Shown here: piece by piece, positions 43,756 through 52,966 of the stretch
How the letters are laid out: each line of letters starts with the position of its first letter
Position numbering within the stretch: position 1 is the first letter of the stretch
Source: Bacilli bacterium
Lineage (GTDB): Bacteria > Bacillota_I > Bacilli_A > RFN20 > CAG-631
DNA length: 64,000 nucleotides
Assembly: GCA_900754115.1 (NCBI GenBank)
Contig: CAAEBM010000057.1
Coordinates: 1-64,000 of the forward strand
Reading direction: 5' to 3'
The notes under the pieces: generated by a model
The model's database searches: none
What the model was told of the DNA's origin: nothing
Seen by the model: only the letters and a program-made list of their open reading frames with translations
Translations under genes and position numbers: made by a program

Positions 43756-46536
43756 ATGAAAAAGTTGAAGTTATTTAGCACATTAATTTTTGCTATGATT
43801 GGTGTTTTAATTGCAGGCTGTAGTAAAGATAATCAACAAAGTTCTTCTACACGACCCAGTTCACCAACCAATAGTTCTTCTAGTGATGTTGTGATACCGC
43901 CAAGTAATGCTTTAGAGGAAGCATTAAGTCAAGACTATTCTAACGCTACCATCACTGTTGAACAAGTTTATTTATCTTATGCTGGCGATTTATTAGAAGA
44001 ATATGCCTATGAGTTAAATTATGAAGGATATACAATCATTCAAAGTTTGGATAATCCAGATTTAGATGATTTGTATTACCATGATTATCAAGGAGAAAGT
44101 TATCTTTATTTTGAAGACAACTATGGAACTGGTGACGCTTGGTTATCACATGGTTATAAAGATTCACCTTTAGCTTTAGAAAATACTTATTTTTCAACAA
44201 AAGTTGCTTTACAACAACTAAAGGCAGAAGATGCAACTTATGCAGCAGGATCTTATATTATTGATGATTCAGAAGTTGTTGCCAATTTAAATATGACGAT
44301 GTTTTTGTTTGCTTGGTACATTGATGTCGATTATGTATCCATCTCTGTATCGAATGGACAATTATATCGTATTGTAGGAATGACTGAAGAATCAGATGAC
44401 GTATTTGTTCGTGTCACATTTAGTGATGTTGGGACGACTACTTATTCTAAAACTTTACCTGAAAAACCAAATGAAAATAACGTTAAAACCTATGCTGAAT
44501 ATACAGGAATAACACCTACTCCTGATGTAGATATTACTTCTATTACCATTGATTATGGCGATGATACAGAAGATGGCATTATCGAAATTGAAGAAGAAAT
44601 TGAAATTAAACGGACTTATCTTCCAGAAAATGCAACGAAAACTTCCATTCAATGGTTCTCTACCAATCCAGAAATTGCTACGATTAATTATTCTTTCACT
44701 GCTGGACAAGCCGTCATTAAAGGAATTTCTGCAGGAACGACCGAAGTTTATGCGATGAGTGAAAACCAAGTTGAATCCAATCGTTTAACTATTAAAGTTA
44801 ATCCTCTTGCTGAACCAACTTTAGAAAATTGCTTATATGAATTCACCTTTACTAGTTTAAATGATGACAATTCTGTAACAGTTATCAATCAATTAGCAAA
44901 TGGTAAAACTGCTGCCGTTAGTGCCAATAAAGCAAGTGTCTATAGCGGTGCAAATGGAGACAATGTCTTTACAGCAGACGATACATTACTTGTATTAAAT
45001 CCATCTAAACAAGGAGGTTCTTTAGATGGTGCTTATGTTGCATATGACTTTGGATTGCAACAAGTTTCTGGCATTTCATTCTACTATGGATTACAATGGA
45101 ATGCTGATAAAAACAATGCCAGTTGGTTAACACAAGCAGAAGTCCAAGTTTCAACTGATGGCGCGGTTTGGACCATGGCTGCTGATATTTTAGAAGAAAT
45201 TAAAACCAATGTTTCAAGTAATAATCTTAAATTATTAGAAGTCGAATTTGCTCCAACAACTTACGTCCGTGTCTTATTAAAGAGTAATATGATTGGAAAA
45301 GATTTCCGTTTCAGTACAACTCAAATGAATTTCTATGCCAATGATAATTGTGAAGAATTACCTCCTGAACCAACAGAAATCAAAGTCGAATCCATTACCA
45401 TTTCCACTACTGCTTCCACAATTGAAGTGGGAGATTCACTCACTTTCCAAGCCGTTGTATCTCCAGAAGATGCGACAAATAAAACCATTATATGGCAAAG
45501 TTCCCAACCTTCTATAGCAACTATTACCCAAGAAGGCGTTTTAACTGCTTTATCTAGTGGTACCGTAGAGATTACTGCTTTATCTTACGATAGCACTGTT
45601 CGCTCAAACGTCATTTCTATCACAATTGCTGATAAACCAATTGTTTTACCATCCGCGTATTTAGGAACATGGAAAGGAACGGATTTGTATGGAGTTGATG
45701 TGACCTTAACGATTCAAGAAAACCAAGCAACATTAGTGGTCGATTCTTCAGAAGAAATTTCTTTAACACTATCTTCTTATGATGAAGCAAATAAATCTTA
45801 TACTTTTGTGACTGAAGACTTAGAAGAAGTTATCGTTTCTATTCCAAGTGGATATTCTGATGTATTAAATGTCGAAGCTAACTTGGCTTCAACCATCATC
45901 ATGGCAGATCATGAAGACAGTGATAATCCAGCATTTAGTCGTGTTGTCCCCGTGACCTCAATTACCATTTCAGCAAACACGAGCAGTACAACTTTAAATA
46001 TTAATGATTCTTTACAATTAAGCATTAATGTTTATCCTAATAATGCAAATGAAGGCACAAAAATTACTTGGAATTCATCCAATCCAGATGTAGCTTCTGT
46101 ATCTTCCTCTGGCCAAGTTGTGGCAAAAGCACCGGGTCAAACAACTATTACTGCAACCTCTGCAAATGGTATAGTTTCTAATCAAATTGTCATTACAGTA
46201 AACGAACCTGTAAGTGGTGGAGATGTTTCTGAAATTGAAGACATTGTCGGCACTTGGGAAACCGCAAATGGAGATATCGATTATGATGCTTTTGAAACTT
46301 TAACCTTTACGATTAATGCCGATGGAAGTGCGGATTTAAATTGTGAAGCTAGTTCTTCTTTAGCTGACCATATGGCTTTCACTTATGTTCGTACTGATGG
46401 TACAAATTACGTTTTTGTCGATGAAGATGGATATGAATTAACCTTTGAATATGCTAGTGATGGATATGGTTATTTATATTATGAAGGCGATTATCTATAC
46501 TTATATGGAACAAGTTCTTATGAAAAAATCGCTTAG
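43756..46536 (+). CDS. Large lipoprotein with Big2 and discoidin-like domains
   Basis: 926 residues. Lipobox IAGC (19-22), Ser/Pro linker, then an N-terminal ~200-residue domain rich in Tyr/Asp. A Big2-like domain (ITSITIDYGDD ... FSTNPEIATINYS ... NQVESNRLTIKVN) precedes an F5/8-type-like domain (YVAYDFGLQQVSGISFYYGL, VQVSTDGAVWTMAADI, TYVRVLLKSNM). Two more Big2 domains (VESITISTTASTIEVGDS; VTSITISANTSSTTLNIND) are each followed by a small GTWxG beta-barrel-like domain. Big2 and discoidin domains bind surfaces and carbohydrates. No catalytic domain. SD AAAGGGG; it follows the WP lipoprotein by 59 bp and may share its transcript. Confidence 0.85.
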   Translation: MKKLKLFSTLIFAMIGVLIAGCSKDNQQSSSTRPSSPTNSSSSDVVIPPSNALEEALSQDYSNATITVEQVYLSYAGDLLEEYAYELNYEGYTIIQSLDNPDLDDLYYHDYQGESYLYFEDNYGTGDAWLSHGYKDSPLALENTYFSTKVALQQLKAEDATYAAGSYIIDDSEVVANLNMTMFLFAWYIDVDYVSISVSNGQLYRIVGMTEESDDVFVRVTFSDVGTTTYSKTLPEKPNENNVKTYAEYTGITPTPDVDITSITIDYGDDTEDGIIEIEEEIEIKRTYLPENATKTSIQWFSTNPEIATINYSFTAGQAVIKGISAGTTEVYAMSENQVESNRLTIKVNPLAEPTLENCLYEFTFTSLNDDNSVTVINQLANGKTAAVSANKASVYSGANGDNVFTADDTLLVLNPSKQGGSLDGAYVAYDFGLQQVSGISFYYGLQWNADKNNASWLTQAEVQVSTDGAVWTMAADILEEIKTNVSSNNLKLLEVEFAPTTYVRVLLKSNMIGKDFRFSTTQMNFYANDNCEELPPEPTEIKVESITISTTASTIEVGDSLTFQAVVSPEDATNKTIIWQSSQPSIATITQEGVLTALSSGTVEITALSYDSTVRSNVISITIADKPIVLPSAYLGTWKGTDLYGVDVTLTIQENQATLVVDSSEEISLTLSSYDEANKSYTFVTEDLEEVIVSIPSGYSDVLNVEANLASTIIMADHEDSDNPAFSRVVPVTSITISANTSSTTLNINDSLQLSINVYPNNANEGTKITWNSSNPDVASVSSSGQVVAKAPGQTTITATSANGIVSNQIVITVNEPVSGGDVSEIEDIVGTWETANGDIDYDAFETLTFTINADGSADLNCEASSSLADHMAFTYVRTDGTNYVFVDEDGYELTFEYASDGYGYLYYEGDYLYLYGTSSYEKIA

Positions 46537-46545
46537 AGGACAATT

Positions 46546-47364
46546 ATGAAAAAATATTTATCGATTTTATCATTACTTTTGCTTCCTTTATGTGGTTGCA
46601 ATCAAACCAATCATGAAACCTCTTCAACAAGCCAAGCCAAACAACCCTTTGTTTCAGCTTGGCCTGAAGAAGTAGCCCAAAACATAGAAACGGTTTTAGG
46701 ATACGACATACCCTTTTATGATAGTGCCATTTCTTATTCATCAAGCATATCTTTAGACGATTATGGTGACCCATTATTAGAAATTTATTGTATTTTAAAT
46801 AATGATGAAGAAGAAACCGCTGAAGATATTTATTATAACTTGTGTGAAGATGCTGGTTATTACGTTGAAAAAGCAACGTTATCCGGTTTTGATCCTGATA
46901 CCTACACTTCGTTTTATTACGATGTCTATTTTGCAGATATCGAAATAAATGGCGAATTTGGAATTGAGTTACAATTTTTAGTCAGTCAACTCAATGGAAA
47001 ACCTTGCTTAGGTATTTTTGGTTTTACTTACGTTTTAGTTGATGAAAACGCATGGCCTTCTGAATTAATTATTTCTTTATTAGGATATGATGTGCCTGCT
47101 TTATATCAAGAAGGCATGGTTTATTCAGCACAAATAGAAATCGATGCTTTGACACAAGAACCTTACGTTTACATTCAAATAGAAAATGTCGTTTTCCTAG
47201 ATGAAGAAAATTATCGCATTCTTTTAGAGCAAAATGATTATGTGATTTTTGATGAAGATTACGAAGAATATGGTTATATGGCCTATGATGAAAGTTACAC
47301 TCATTGTATCCAATTTAAATATACTCAAGAAAATCTCATCGAAATGATGATTTGGGCGATATAG
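46546..47364 (+). CDS. Lipoprotein with two WP repeats
   Basis: 272 residues. Lipobox LCGC (15-18), short Thr/Ser linker, and two WP units starting near residues 39 (WPEEVAQNIETVLGYDIPFY) and 170 (WPSELIISLLGYDVPALY). The second unit is most like the third of the 42.6-kb lipoprotein (WPSE..., YQEG). It starts 10 bp after the Big2 gene (SD AGAGGA), so the three lipoproteins probably form one operon closed by the terminator at 47371. Confidence 0.8.
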   Translation: MKKYLSILSLLLLPLCGCNQTNHETSSTSQAKQPFVSAWPEEVAQNIETVLGYDIPFYDSAISYSSSISLDDYGDPLLEIYCILNNDEEETAEDIYYNLCEDAGYYVEKATLSGFDPDTYTSFYYDVYFADIEINGEFGIELQFLVSQLNGKPCLGIFGFTYVLVDENAWPSELIISLLGYDVPALYQEGMVYSAQIEIDALTQEPYVYIQIENVVFLDEENYRILLEQNDYVIFDEDYEEYGYMAYDESYTHCIQFKYTQENLIEMMIWAI

Positions 47365-47367
47365 ATG

Positions 47368-47406
47368 AAAAAAAAGAAGTTCGTAATTCATTGAACTTCT
47401 TTTTTA
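47368..47406 (+). terminator. Terminator of the WP/Big2 lipoprotein operon
   Basis: AAAAAGAAGTTC/GAACTTCTTTTTT with loop GTAATTCATT. Confidence 0.8.
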
Positions 47407-47448
47407 TTGCATTTTTTTGTTAAAAAAAATAAAATAATAATAGTTTTT

Positions 47449-47484
47449 CCAATAAAATAATTTTTTAATTTGTATATAAAGTGA
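47449..47484 (+). promoter_or_regulatory. Candidate ECF-type promoter of the sigma operon
   Basis: CCAATAAAAT, then TTGTATAT and AAAGTGA. The whole 36-bp block repeats before the lipoprotein gene at 49098 with 28 of 36 bases identical and no gap. It ends 10 bp before the sigma-factor ATG, so the leader would be very short. No sigma-A pattern fits as well. Confidence 0.6.
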
Positions 47485-47494
47485 GGGAAGTCAA

Positions 47495-48004
47495 ATGGAT
47501 ATAAATCAAATGATTGAAGAATTTAAAAATCAAGATTATACTCATTTTAATGACTTTTATGCTTTAACCTCTAAACCAATCTATTTTAGTGCGATTACAA
47601 TTTTAAAAGATCATGCTTTGGCAGAAGACATTTTACAAGAAACCTATATTTCTTTTTTAAATCATCTTGCTGATTATAAAAAAGGAGCCAATGTTTATGC
47701 TTATTTATCTATCATTGCACGAAACAAAAGTATTAATTTGTACAATCAACAAAAAAGAATTGTGCAAAATGAAGAAGTATTTCAATTCACTAAAGATAAA
47801 GATCCTTACTCTAATAGTCGCATTGAAAGTATATTAAATTTACTTGATTCACAAATTGAACAAGAAATTGTCGTTTATCATGCAATTTTTGAATACAAAT
47901 TTCATGAAATCAGTAAAATCGTACAAAAACCGTTAGGAACTGTTTTATGGATTTATAATAAAGCCATAAAAAAATTAAAAGAAAGGATGGAGGAATTTTT
48001 ATGA
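47495..48004 (+). CDS. ECF-type RNA polymerase sigma factor
   Basis: 169 residues. Region 2: YFSAITILKDHALAEDILQETYISFL, with the DILQETYISF motif of region 2.2-2.4 and YAYLSIIARNKSINLY. Region 4: IVVYHAIFEYKFHEISKIVQKPLGTVLWIYNKAIKKLKER, an HTH for the -35. No region 1 or 3, so group IV (ECF). It overlaps the following membrane protein by 4 nt (ATGA), the usual sigma/anti-sigma pairing. Its own promoter-like block recurs at 49098, implying autoregulation. SD GAGGG. Confidence 0.9.
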   Translation: MDINQMIEEFKNQDYTHFNDFYALTSKPIYFSAITILKDHALAEDILQETYISFLNHLADYKKGANVYAYLSIIARNKSINLYNQQKRIVQNEEVFQFTKDKDPYSNSRIESILNLLDSQIEQEIVVYHAIFEYKFHEISKIVQKPLGTVLWIYNKAIKKLKERMEEFL

Positions 48005-49035
48005 AATCAAAAGATTTAAAAAAGATATTGCAATATGAAGCCAATCAAATTCCTATTGGTCAATATCAAAATGAAATTTTAAGTCAAGTACACCAAAAAG
48101 ATACTAATTCTTCATTCCTTCCCACAAAGAAAAAGACGATAGGGATTTGGTTATCTTCAAGTTTAGCAATCGTTGCTTGTGTTTGTATTGTTGCTTTTGC
48201 TTTTATTTTTAATCGTGATTCAAAAGATAAACCGCATCCTTTTCCTACACCACAACTCAGCAAAGCTAAACAATTGCTCAGTTATGAAATGGTCGCTTTA
48301 GGCAATATGGTTGAAGTTCAAGATTCCACTTTACAAATCAAAATGAAACAAGACCCTACTTTAGAGCAACAAGCTTTAGTCAATGAAATTCATGAATATT
48401 TAATCACTGGCGAAATGATGCTCAATAAAGAAGGACTAAAAATACAAAATCAAGCCAATAATGATGTTGAATATGCAAATTATGCTTATAAACTCGTTGC
48501 CCAATACCAAAATTCAACTGACTATATTCTTTATTATAATGAACAAACTTTATGGGAAGAAGATAAAAAAGAAGACATTGATGAAGTTTCTTCTCATTTA
48601 GAAGGAATCTTGATAAAAGAAAATATCCCTTTCCAAGTTGAAGGAAAAAAAGAAGTGGAAAATGATGAATATGAATGTGAACTTGTCATCTATGAAGACC
48701 AAACACGACAAAATTATATTAAAATCAACCAAGAAACAGAAATTAATGAAAATGAATATGAATACGAATTTTATAAAAATGGAGAATGTGTTAAAGAATT
48801 ATCATTAGAAGTGGAAACAAAAAATAATCGCAAAGAGATGAGCATTGAAATTCAAGAAGGGGAAATTGAAAAAGAATTCACATTTGAATATGACTTGACT
48901 CAAAATCAAATTCACTGCACTTATGAAAACGATGTAGACGATATTGAAATCAAAGATATTGTCATTTCCATTTACGAAGAGTACTATTTATATTTATTTA
49001 CTAAAGAAGATGTAGAAATACAAATGCCTCGTTAA
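48001..49035 (+). CDS. Probable membrane anti-sigma factor with outer sensor domain
   Basis: 344 residues. A short basic cytosolic part (1-45) lacks the HxxxCxxC zinc motif of ZAS anti-sigmas. One membrane segment (46-70) leads to a ~270-residue outer domain dominated by acidic beta strands. Gene order and the 4-nt overlap with the sigma gene identify it as the likely anti-sigma. Its outer domain parallels the whole mature lipoprotein encoded next: LEGILIKENIPFQVEGKKEV against LEGLVLLNDLEYQMIGEKEI, and EYEYEFYKNGECVKE against EFAYTLYENGKKTYE. Anti-sigma role inferred from context. Confidence 0.75.
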   Translation: MKSKDLKKILQYEANQIPIGQYQNEILSQVHQKDTNSSFLPTKKKTIGIWLSSSLAIVACVCIVAFAFIFNRDSKDKPHPFPTPQLSKAKQLLSYEMVALGNMVEVQDSTLQIKMKQDPTLEQQALVNEIHEYLITGEMMLNKEGLKIQNQANNDVEYANYAYKLVAQYQNSTDYILYYNEQTLWEEDKKEDIDEVSSHLEGILIKENIPFQVEGKKEVENDEYECELVIYEDQTRQNYIKINQETEINENEYEYEFYKNGECVKELSLEVETKNNRKEMSIEIQEGEIEKEFTFEYDLTQNQIHCTYENDVDDIEIKDIVISIYEEYYLYLFTKEDVEIQMPR

Positions 49036-49037
49036 AA

Positions 49038-49068
49038 AGTAAGAGAATGTTTCTCTTATTTTTTTTTA
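49038..49068 (+). terminator. Terminator after the sigma/anti-sigma operon
   Basis: TAAGAGAA/TTCTCTTA with a T9 tail. It separates the sigma operon from the lipoprotein gene, which therefore needs its own promoter. Confidence 0.75.
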
Positions 49069-49097
49069 AAAATTTTTTTAACTTTTTTATTTTTTTA

Positions 49098-49133
49098 CCA
49101 ATAAAATTTCTTACTAAATTGTACATTAAGTGA
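49098..49133 (+). promoter_or_regulatory. Candidate ECF-type promoter of the sensor-like lipoprotein
   Basis: CCAATAAAAT, then TTGTACAT and TAAGTGA, matching the block before the sigma gene (47449) at 28 of 36 positions with identical spacing. It predicts that the sigma factor drives this gene. Confidence 0.6.
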
Positions 49134-49171
49134 AAATCGTTAAAATAACGAACAAGAAAGGAAATGAAACA

Positions 49172-50002
49172 ATGAAAAAATTATTATTAGGTATTTTATT
49201 AGCAGGTTTTGGTTTTACAACAATGACCGGATGCGATCAAACAAATAAAAATAGTTCAGTGCTTAGTTTTGAAAGTATGTACAATTATACGGCTATCAGT
49301 GGCATCAATTTATTAAATCAAACCACTTCTTCATCTTTAAAAATGAAAGCCTTAACGCAAGATGAAAAAGATTTAATTTTAAAAAATTTGCAAGTCATTG
49401 AAAATTTAATGTCTTCAGGAGTGATAAAAAGTGAAGAAGTCGCTTCTGATCGTCAAGATTATGAAACCATGTATACGATTACAACTTCTAATTTAGATGG
49501 AACACACGACGTCTATACTTTTTATTACAATCAAGTTTTAATTGAAGAAGAAATTGATGAAAAAGAACTTGAACAAGAATATCGTTTAGAAGGTCTTGTT
49601 TTATTAAATGATTTAGAATATCAAATGATTGGTGAAAAAGAAATCGAAGGCGATGAATTAGAAATAACTTTTAAAGTTTATAAAGATGCCCAAAATTATG
49701 TAGAAATTGAACAAGAAATGGAAAATGATGAACAAGAATTCGCTTATACACTTTATGAAAATGGCAAAAAAACCTACGAAACCGAATTAGAATTTGAACT
49801 AGATAAAAAAGAAAATAAAATTGAATTTGAATTTTCTGAAAAAAATGCTAACGATAAAAAATCTTACTCTTATGAATATGTGACCAAAAATCAAAAACAA
49901 TATATTTATGTTAAAATCAAAGAAAATGGAACGACAACTAAAGCGATTATAGAAGTCATCACAGATGAAAACAACCAAATTTCTTATGTTTTTGTAGAGT
50001 AA
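49172..50002 (+). CDS. Lipoprotein paralogous to the anti-sigma outer domain
   Basis: 276 residues. Signal peptide with lipobox MTGC (17-20), then a ~255-residue acidic beta-rich domain that aligns over its whole length with the outer domain of the upstream anti-sigma (SSSLKMKAL/STLQIKMKQ, YTFYYNQVLIEEE/YILYYNEQTLWEE, LEG..., YENGKK/YKNGEC). The start ATG 49172 has AAAGGA upstream; the GTG at 49130 of the longer frame lies inside the promoter-like block. It may sense, sequester or mimic the ligand of the anti-sigma. Monocistronic, with terminators on both sides. Confidence 0.8.
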   Translation: MKKLLLGILLAGFGFTTMTGCDQTNKNSSVLSFESMYNYTAISGINLLNQTTSSSLKMKALTQDEKDLILKNLQVIENLMSSGVIKSEEVASDRQDYETMYTITTSNLDGTHDVYTFYYNQVLIEEEIDEKELEQEYRLEGLVLLNDLEYQMIGEKEIEGDELEITFKVYKDAQNYVEIEQEMENDEQEFAYTLYENGKKTYETELEFELDKKENKIEFEFSEKNANDKKSYSYEYVTKNQKQYIYVKIKENGTTTKAIIEVITDENNQISYVFVE

Positions 50003-50010
50003 GTTTAATT

Positions 50011-50040
50011 AAAAAATCGTGTAAACCCACGATTTTTTTA
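50011..50040 (+). terminator. Terminator of the sensor-like lipoprotein gene
   Basis: AAAAAATCGTG/CACGATTTTTT with loop TAAACC. Confidence 0.85.
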
Positions 50041-50116
50041 TTATCAAAAAAAGAATTGTTTTATTCTATGAATTTTTTGATATAATAAAACCACTATGCA
50101 AGAAAGGAGAATTTGT

Positions 50117-51676
50117 ATGAGGAAAAAACAAATTTTTTTAGGAATCTTTTGTTTGCTTTTAGCGGGTTGTAAAACAACCAATGATTCTTCAAGTCCTTTA
50201 ATTTCAACAAAAGATCCTCTTGATACTGCGCTTAGCACTTTACAAGAGAATTATCACCTTCAAGGGGAAATGATTATTCATTATTTATCGATTGGCCAAC
50301 AATTAGATTTTTCATTTGAAATAAAACAAACCAAAAATGCTTGGTTTAAAGTAGGTTATGACACTTATTATGAAAATTTTATTCAACTTTCTCTTTTTAA
50401 AGAAGAAGACCTTGGGGTATACAAATCTTTAGATTTTACCAATACGTTAGTAAAAGAAGAATATATTGAATGGAAATATGTGTCTAATCCCTTTTTATCC
50501 TTAAATAAAGAACAATTTTTTGTAGATGATGGAAAGTATTATTTAGATTTAACCTTGTTTGATTCTCCTAGTAGTGATTTTTATGCTTGGACTGGAAATG
50601 AACACACCTATGAATCCATTGCCTTTACTTTTGATGATCAAGCCAATTATACGATGACCATTCAAACTAAACCTGAAGAAAATAGTTTAGGCAATCTTTT
50701 ATCTTTTGAATATCATCTCACTTTTAAAGATGTCAATCAAACAAAGATTGAAGACATTCAAGCAGCACCCAAACAAAATCATATTGAATTACAAGAACAA
50801 CTCAATTCTTTTGCTTCTTTAAATTATTCTATTAGACAAGAAATTGTAGAGGGCGATTATCTTGGCAATGTAAATGATTTTACTTCTCTTCCTCGTTATC
50901 AAAAATTGGATTACTTTTATGATGATCGCACCATTTTATGTGAATATGAAAATCAAGGTGTTGCTTTTCAAGAAGGATATTATGTTGCAAATAATGAATG
51001 GATGTATCCTTTTAGTGGTCAACAAAATGAATTGACTTTAAAAAGCAGTGAAGCAAACACCTTAAAAGATTTAAAACCAAAGTATAATCAAATTAGCCCT
51101 GATTTTTTTATAAAAGAACAAAATCTATACACTGTAACACAAGAAAGTTTCATTCAATCTTTAATTCCTGCTTTATATTTAGATGCCTCTTTTGACTATG
51201 TCTTTTTATCACAAGCGATTGAATTAGCCTTTACTTTTGCTGAAGATACACTTTACTTTTTTGCTTTATTTTCACTTGATGGAAAACTTTGTACTTTAAG
51301 AAATACCTTTTATGCAATCAATGAAACCGATGTCAGAAGTCATGTAAATTTAGATTCTTTTTTTACAAAAGAAGGATTTTTAATTTGTGATTTATTTATT
51401 GGTACCTGGCAAGGTGAATTACGCGATAATCTTACTGGAGAATATTTAGGTATCATTTACACTTTAACTTTTTCAAAAACAGGTGTAATTACCATCAATG
51501 ATGAAGTCTATACCATCATTGACTTTCAAGAAAGTATGAATGAGGGCGGGGTTTATCAAATTGAAGGAACGTTAAAATGTAGTTTTTACTACCAAAAATT
51601 GCCTCAAAGAGAAGAAGAACTCATTTTAACAACTGATGACTTACAATATCAAATTAAAATGACTAGAGTGATATAA
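50117..51676 (+). CDS. Large lipoprotein of unknown function
   Basis: 519 residues. Lipobox LAGC (15-18) and a Ser-rich linker precede a long region of amphipathic strands. The C-terminal ~90 residues (IGTWQGELRDNLTGEYLGIIYTL ... LQYQIKMTRV) resemble the small GTWxG barrels of the Big2 lipoprotein at 43.8 kb. No catalytic motif visible. Start MRKKQ at 50117 behind AAAGGAG. TGATATAAT at 50079-50087 provides an extended -10. Probable surface-exposed protein. Confidence 0.75.
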   Translation: MRKKQIFLGIFCLLLAGCKTTNDSSSPLISTKDPLDTALSTLQENYHLQGEMIIHYLSIGQQLDFSFEIKQTKNAWFKVGYDTYYENFIQLSLFKEEDLGVYKSLDFTNTLVKEEYIEWKYVSNPFLSLNKEQFFVDDGKYYLDLTLFDSPSSDFYAWTGNEHTYESIAFTFDDQANYTMTIQTKPEENSLGNLLSFEYHLTFKDVNQTKIEDIQAAPKQNHIELQEQLNSFASLNYSIRQEIVEGDYLGNVNDFTSLPRYQKLDYFYDDRTILCEYENQGVAFQEGYYVANNEWMYPFSGQQNELTLKSSEANTLKDLKPKYNQISPDFFIKEQNLYTVTQESFIQSLIPALYLDASFDYVFLSQAIELAFTFAEDTLYFFALFSLDGKLCTLRNTFYAINETDVRSHVNLDSFFTKEGFLICDLFIGTWQGELRDNLTGEYLGIIYTLTFSKTGVITINDEVYTIIDFQESMNEGGVYQIEGTLKCSFYYQKLPQREEELILTTDDLQYQIKMTRVI

Positions 51677-51714
51677 AAAAATAAATGCGATTTTTTAAAA
51701 GAATTTTTTAAACA

Positions 51715-51723
51715 TGATATAAT
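51715..51723 (+). promoter_or_regulatory. Extended -10 promoter of glyA
   Basis: TGATATAAT 20 bp before the start codon. Confidence 0.55.
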
Positions 51724-51742
51724 GAATTAGAGGTGAATGAAA

Positions 51743-52966
51743 TTGAAAGACAAACAAATCGAACAAGCCATTGCAAAAGAGTATCAACGACAACAGACCC
51801 ATATTGAATTAATCGCCTCTGAAAATTTCGTCTCCAAAGATATTTTAGAAGCAGCAGGTAGCATTTTGACAAACAAATATGCAGAAGGATATCCTCAAAA
51901 ACGTTATTATGGTGGTTGTGAATACATTGATGAAGTCGAATCTTTAGCGATTGAAAGAGCTAAACAGCTCTTTCATGCCGAACATGCAAATGTTCAACCT
52001 CATTCGGGTTCACAAGCCAACATGGGAGTCTATTTAGCCCTTTTAGAACCAAATGATGTCGTTTTAGGCATGTCTTTAGATGCTGGTGGACATTTAACCC
52101 ATGGGCATCCTTTAAATTTTTCTGGTCTAAATTATCATTTTATCAGTTATGGGGTAAATAAAGAAACCGAAGAAATCGATTATGAACAATTAGAAGAACT
52201 AGCTTTAAAACATCATCCAAAATTAATCGTTGCTGGTGCTTCTGCTTATTCTAAAATTATTGATTTTGCAAGAATTAAAAAAATTTGCGACAAAGTAAAC
52301 GCCTACTTTATGGTAGATATGGCTCACATTGCTGGTCTTGTTGCTACCAATTTACACCCTTCTCCTATTCCTTATGCCGATTTTGTAACTTCAACCACGC
52401 ATAAAACTTTAAGAGGTCCTCGGGGTGGTTTGATTTTATGTAAAGAAAAATATAAAGCTTTATTAGATAAACGCGTTTTCCCAGGAGTTCAAGGAGGCCC
52501 TTTAGAACATATTATTGCCGCTAAAGCCATTTGTTTTTATGAAGCCATGCAGCCTTCTTTTAAATTTTACATGCAACAAGTCTTAAAAAATATGCAAGCT
52601 TTAATCATGGTTTTAAAAAAAGAAGGATTTCGTATTATAGCCAATGGTTCAGATAATCATTTATGTTTAGTAGATGTCAAAGAATCCTGTCATTTAACAG
52701 GAAAAGAAGCCGAAACTTTACTTGATACTGTTCACATTACGGTAAATAAAAATTCAATTCCTTTTGATACAGAAAAACCCTCTCAATGTTCAGGAATCCG
52801 TTTAGGAACAGCGGCCATGACAACACGAGGGTTTAAAGAAAATGAATTCATGCAAGTAGGTCATTGGATTTCTCAAGTTTTAAAAAATCCCCAAGATACT
52901 GCTTTACATCAAAAAATAAAAGAAGATGTCATTGCTTTATTAAAACAATTCCCATACCAAATCTAA
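51743..52966 (+). CDS. glyA: Serine hydroxymethyltransferase
   Basis: 407 residues. HIELIASENFVSKDILEAAGSILTNKYAEGYPQKRYYGGCE, VQPHSGSQAN, VDMAHIAGLVA and TSTTHKTLRGPRGG (PLP lysine) are complete. It interconverts serine and glycine with tetrahydrofolate. The frame opens at ATG 51737, but AGAGGTGA abuts that codon; the in-frame TTG at 51743 is seven bases from the SD and is preferred. A hairpin terminator follows. Alternative ATG start cannot be excluded. Confidence 0.92.
   Translation: MKDKQIEQAIAKEYQRQQTHIELIASENFVSKDILEAAGSILTNKYAEGYPQKRYYGGCEYIDEVESLAIERAKQLFHAEHANVQPHSGSQANMGVYLALLEPNDVVLGMSLDAGGHLTHGHPLNFSGLNYHFISYGVNKETEEIDYEQLEELALKHHPKLIVAGASAYSKIIDFARIKKICDKVNAYFMVDMAHIAGLVATNLHPSPIPYADFVTSTTHKTLRGPRGGLILCKEKYKALLDKRVFPGVQGGPLEHIIAAKAICFYEAMQPSFKFYMQQVLKNMQALIMVLKKEGFRIIANGSDNHLCLVDVKESCHLTGKEAETLLDTVHITVNKNSIPFDTEKPSQCSGIRLGTAAMTTRGFKENEFMQVGHWISQVLKNPQDTALHQKIKEDVIALLKQFPYQI

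Noticed and set aside
44455..44769. Minus-strand frame inside the Big2 lipoprotein gene, and similar frames at 43380, 44036 and 56755
   Set aside because: Shadows of long plus-strand genes; no SD, no promoter, low-complexity translation.
51677..51742. Riboswitch upstream of glyA
   Set aside because: Only about 65 bp separate the genes and they hold just the -10 and SD; no room for an aptamer.
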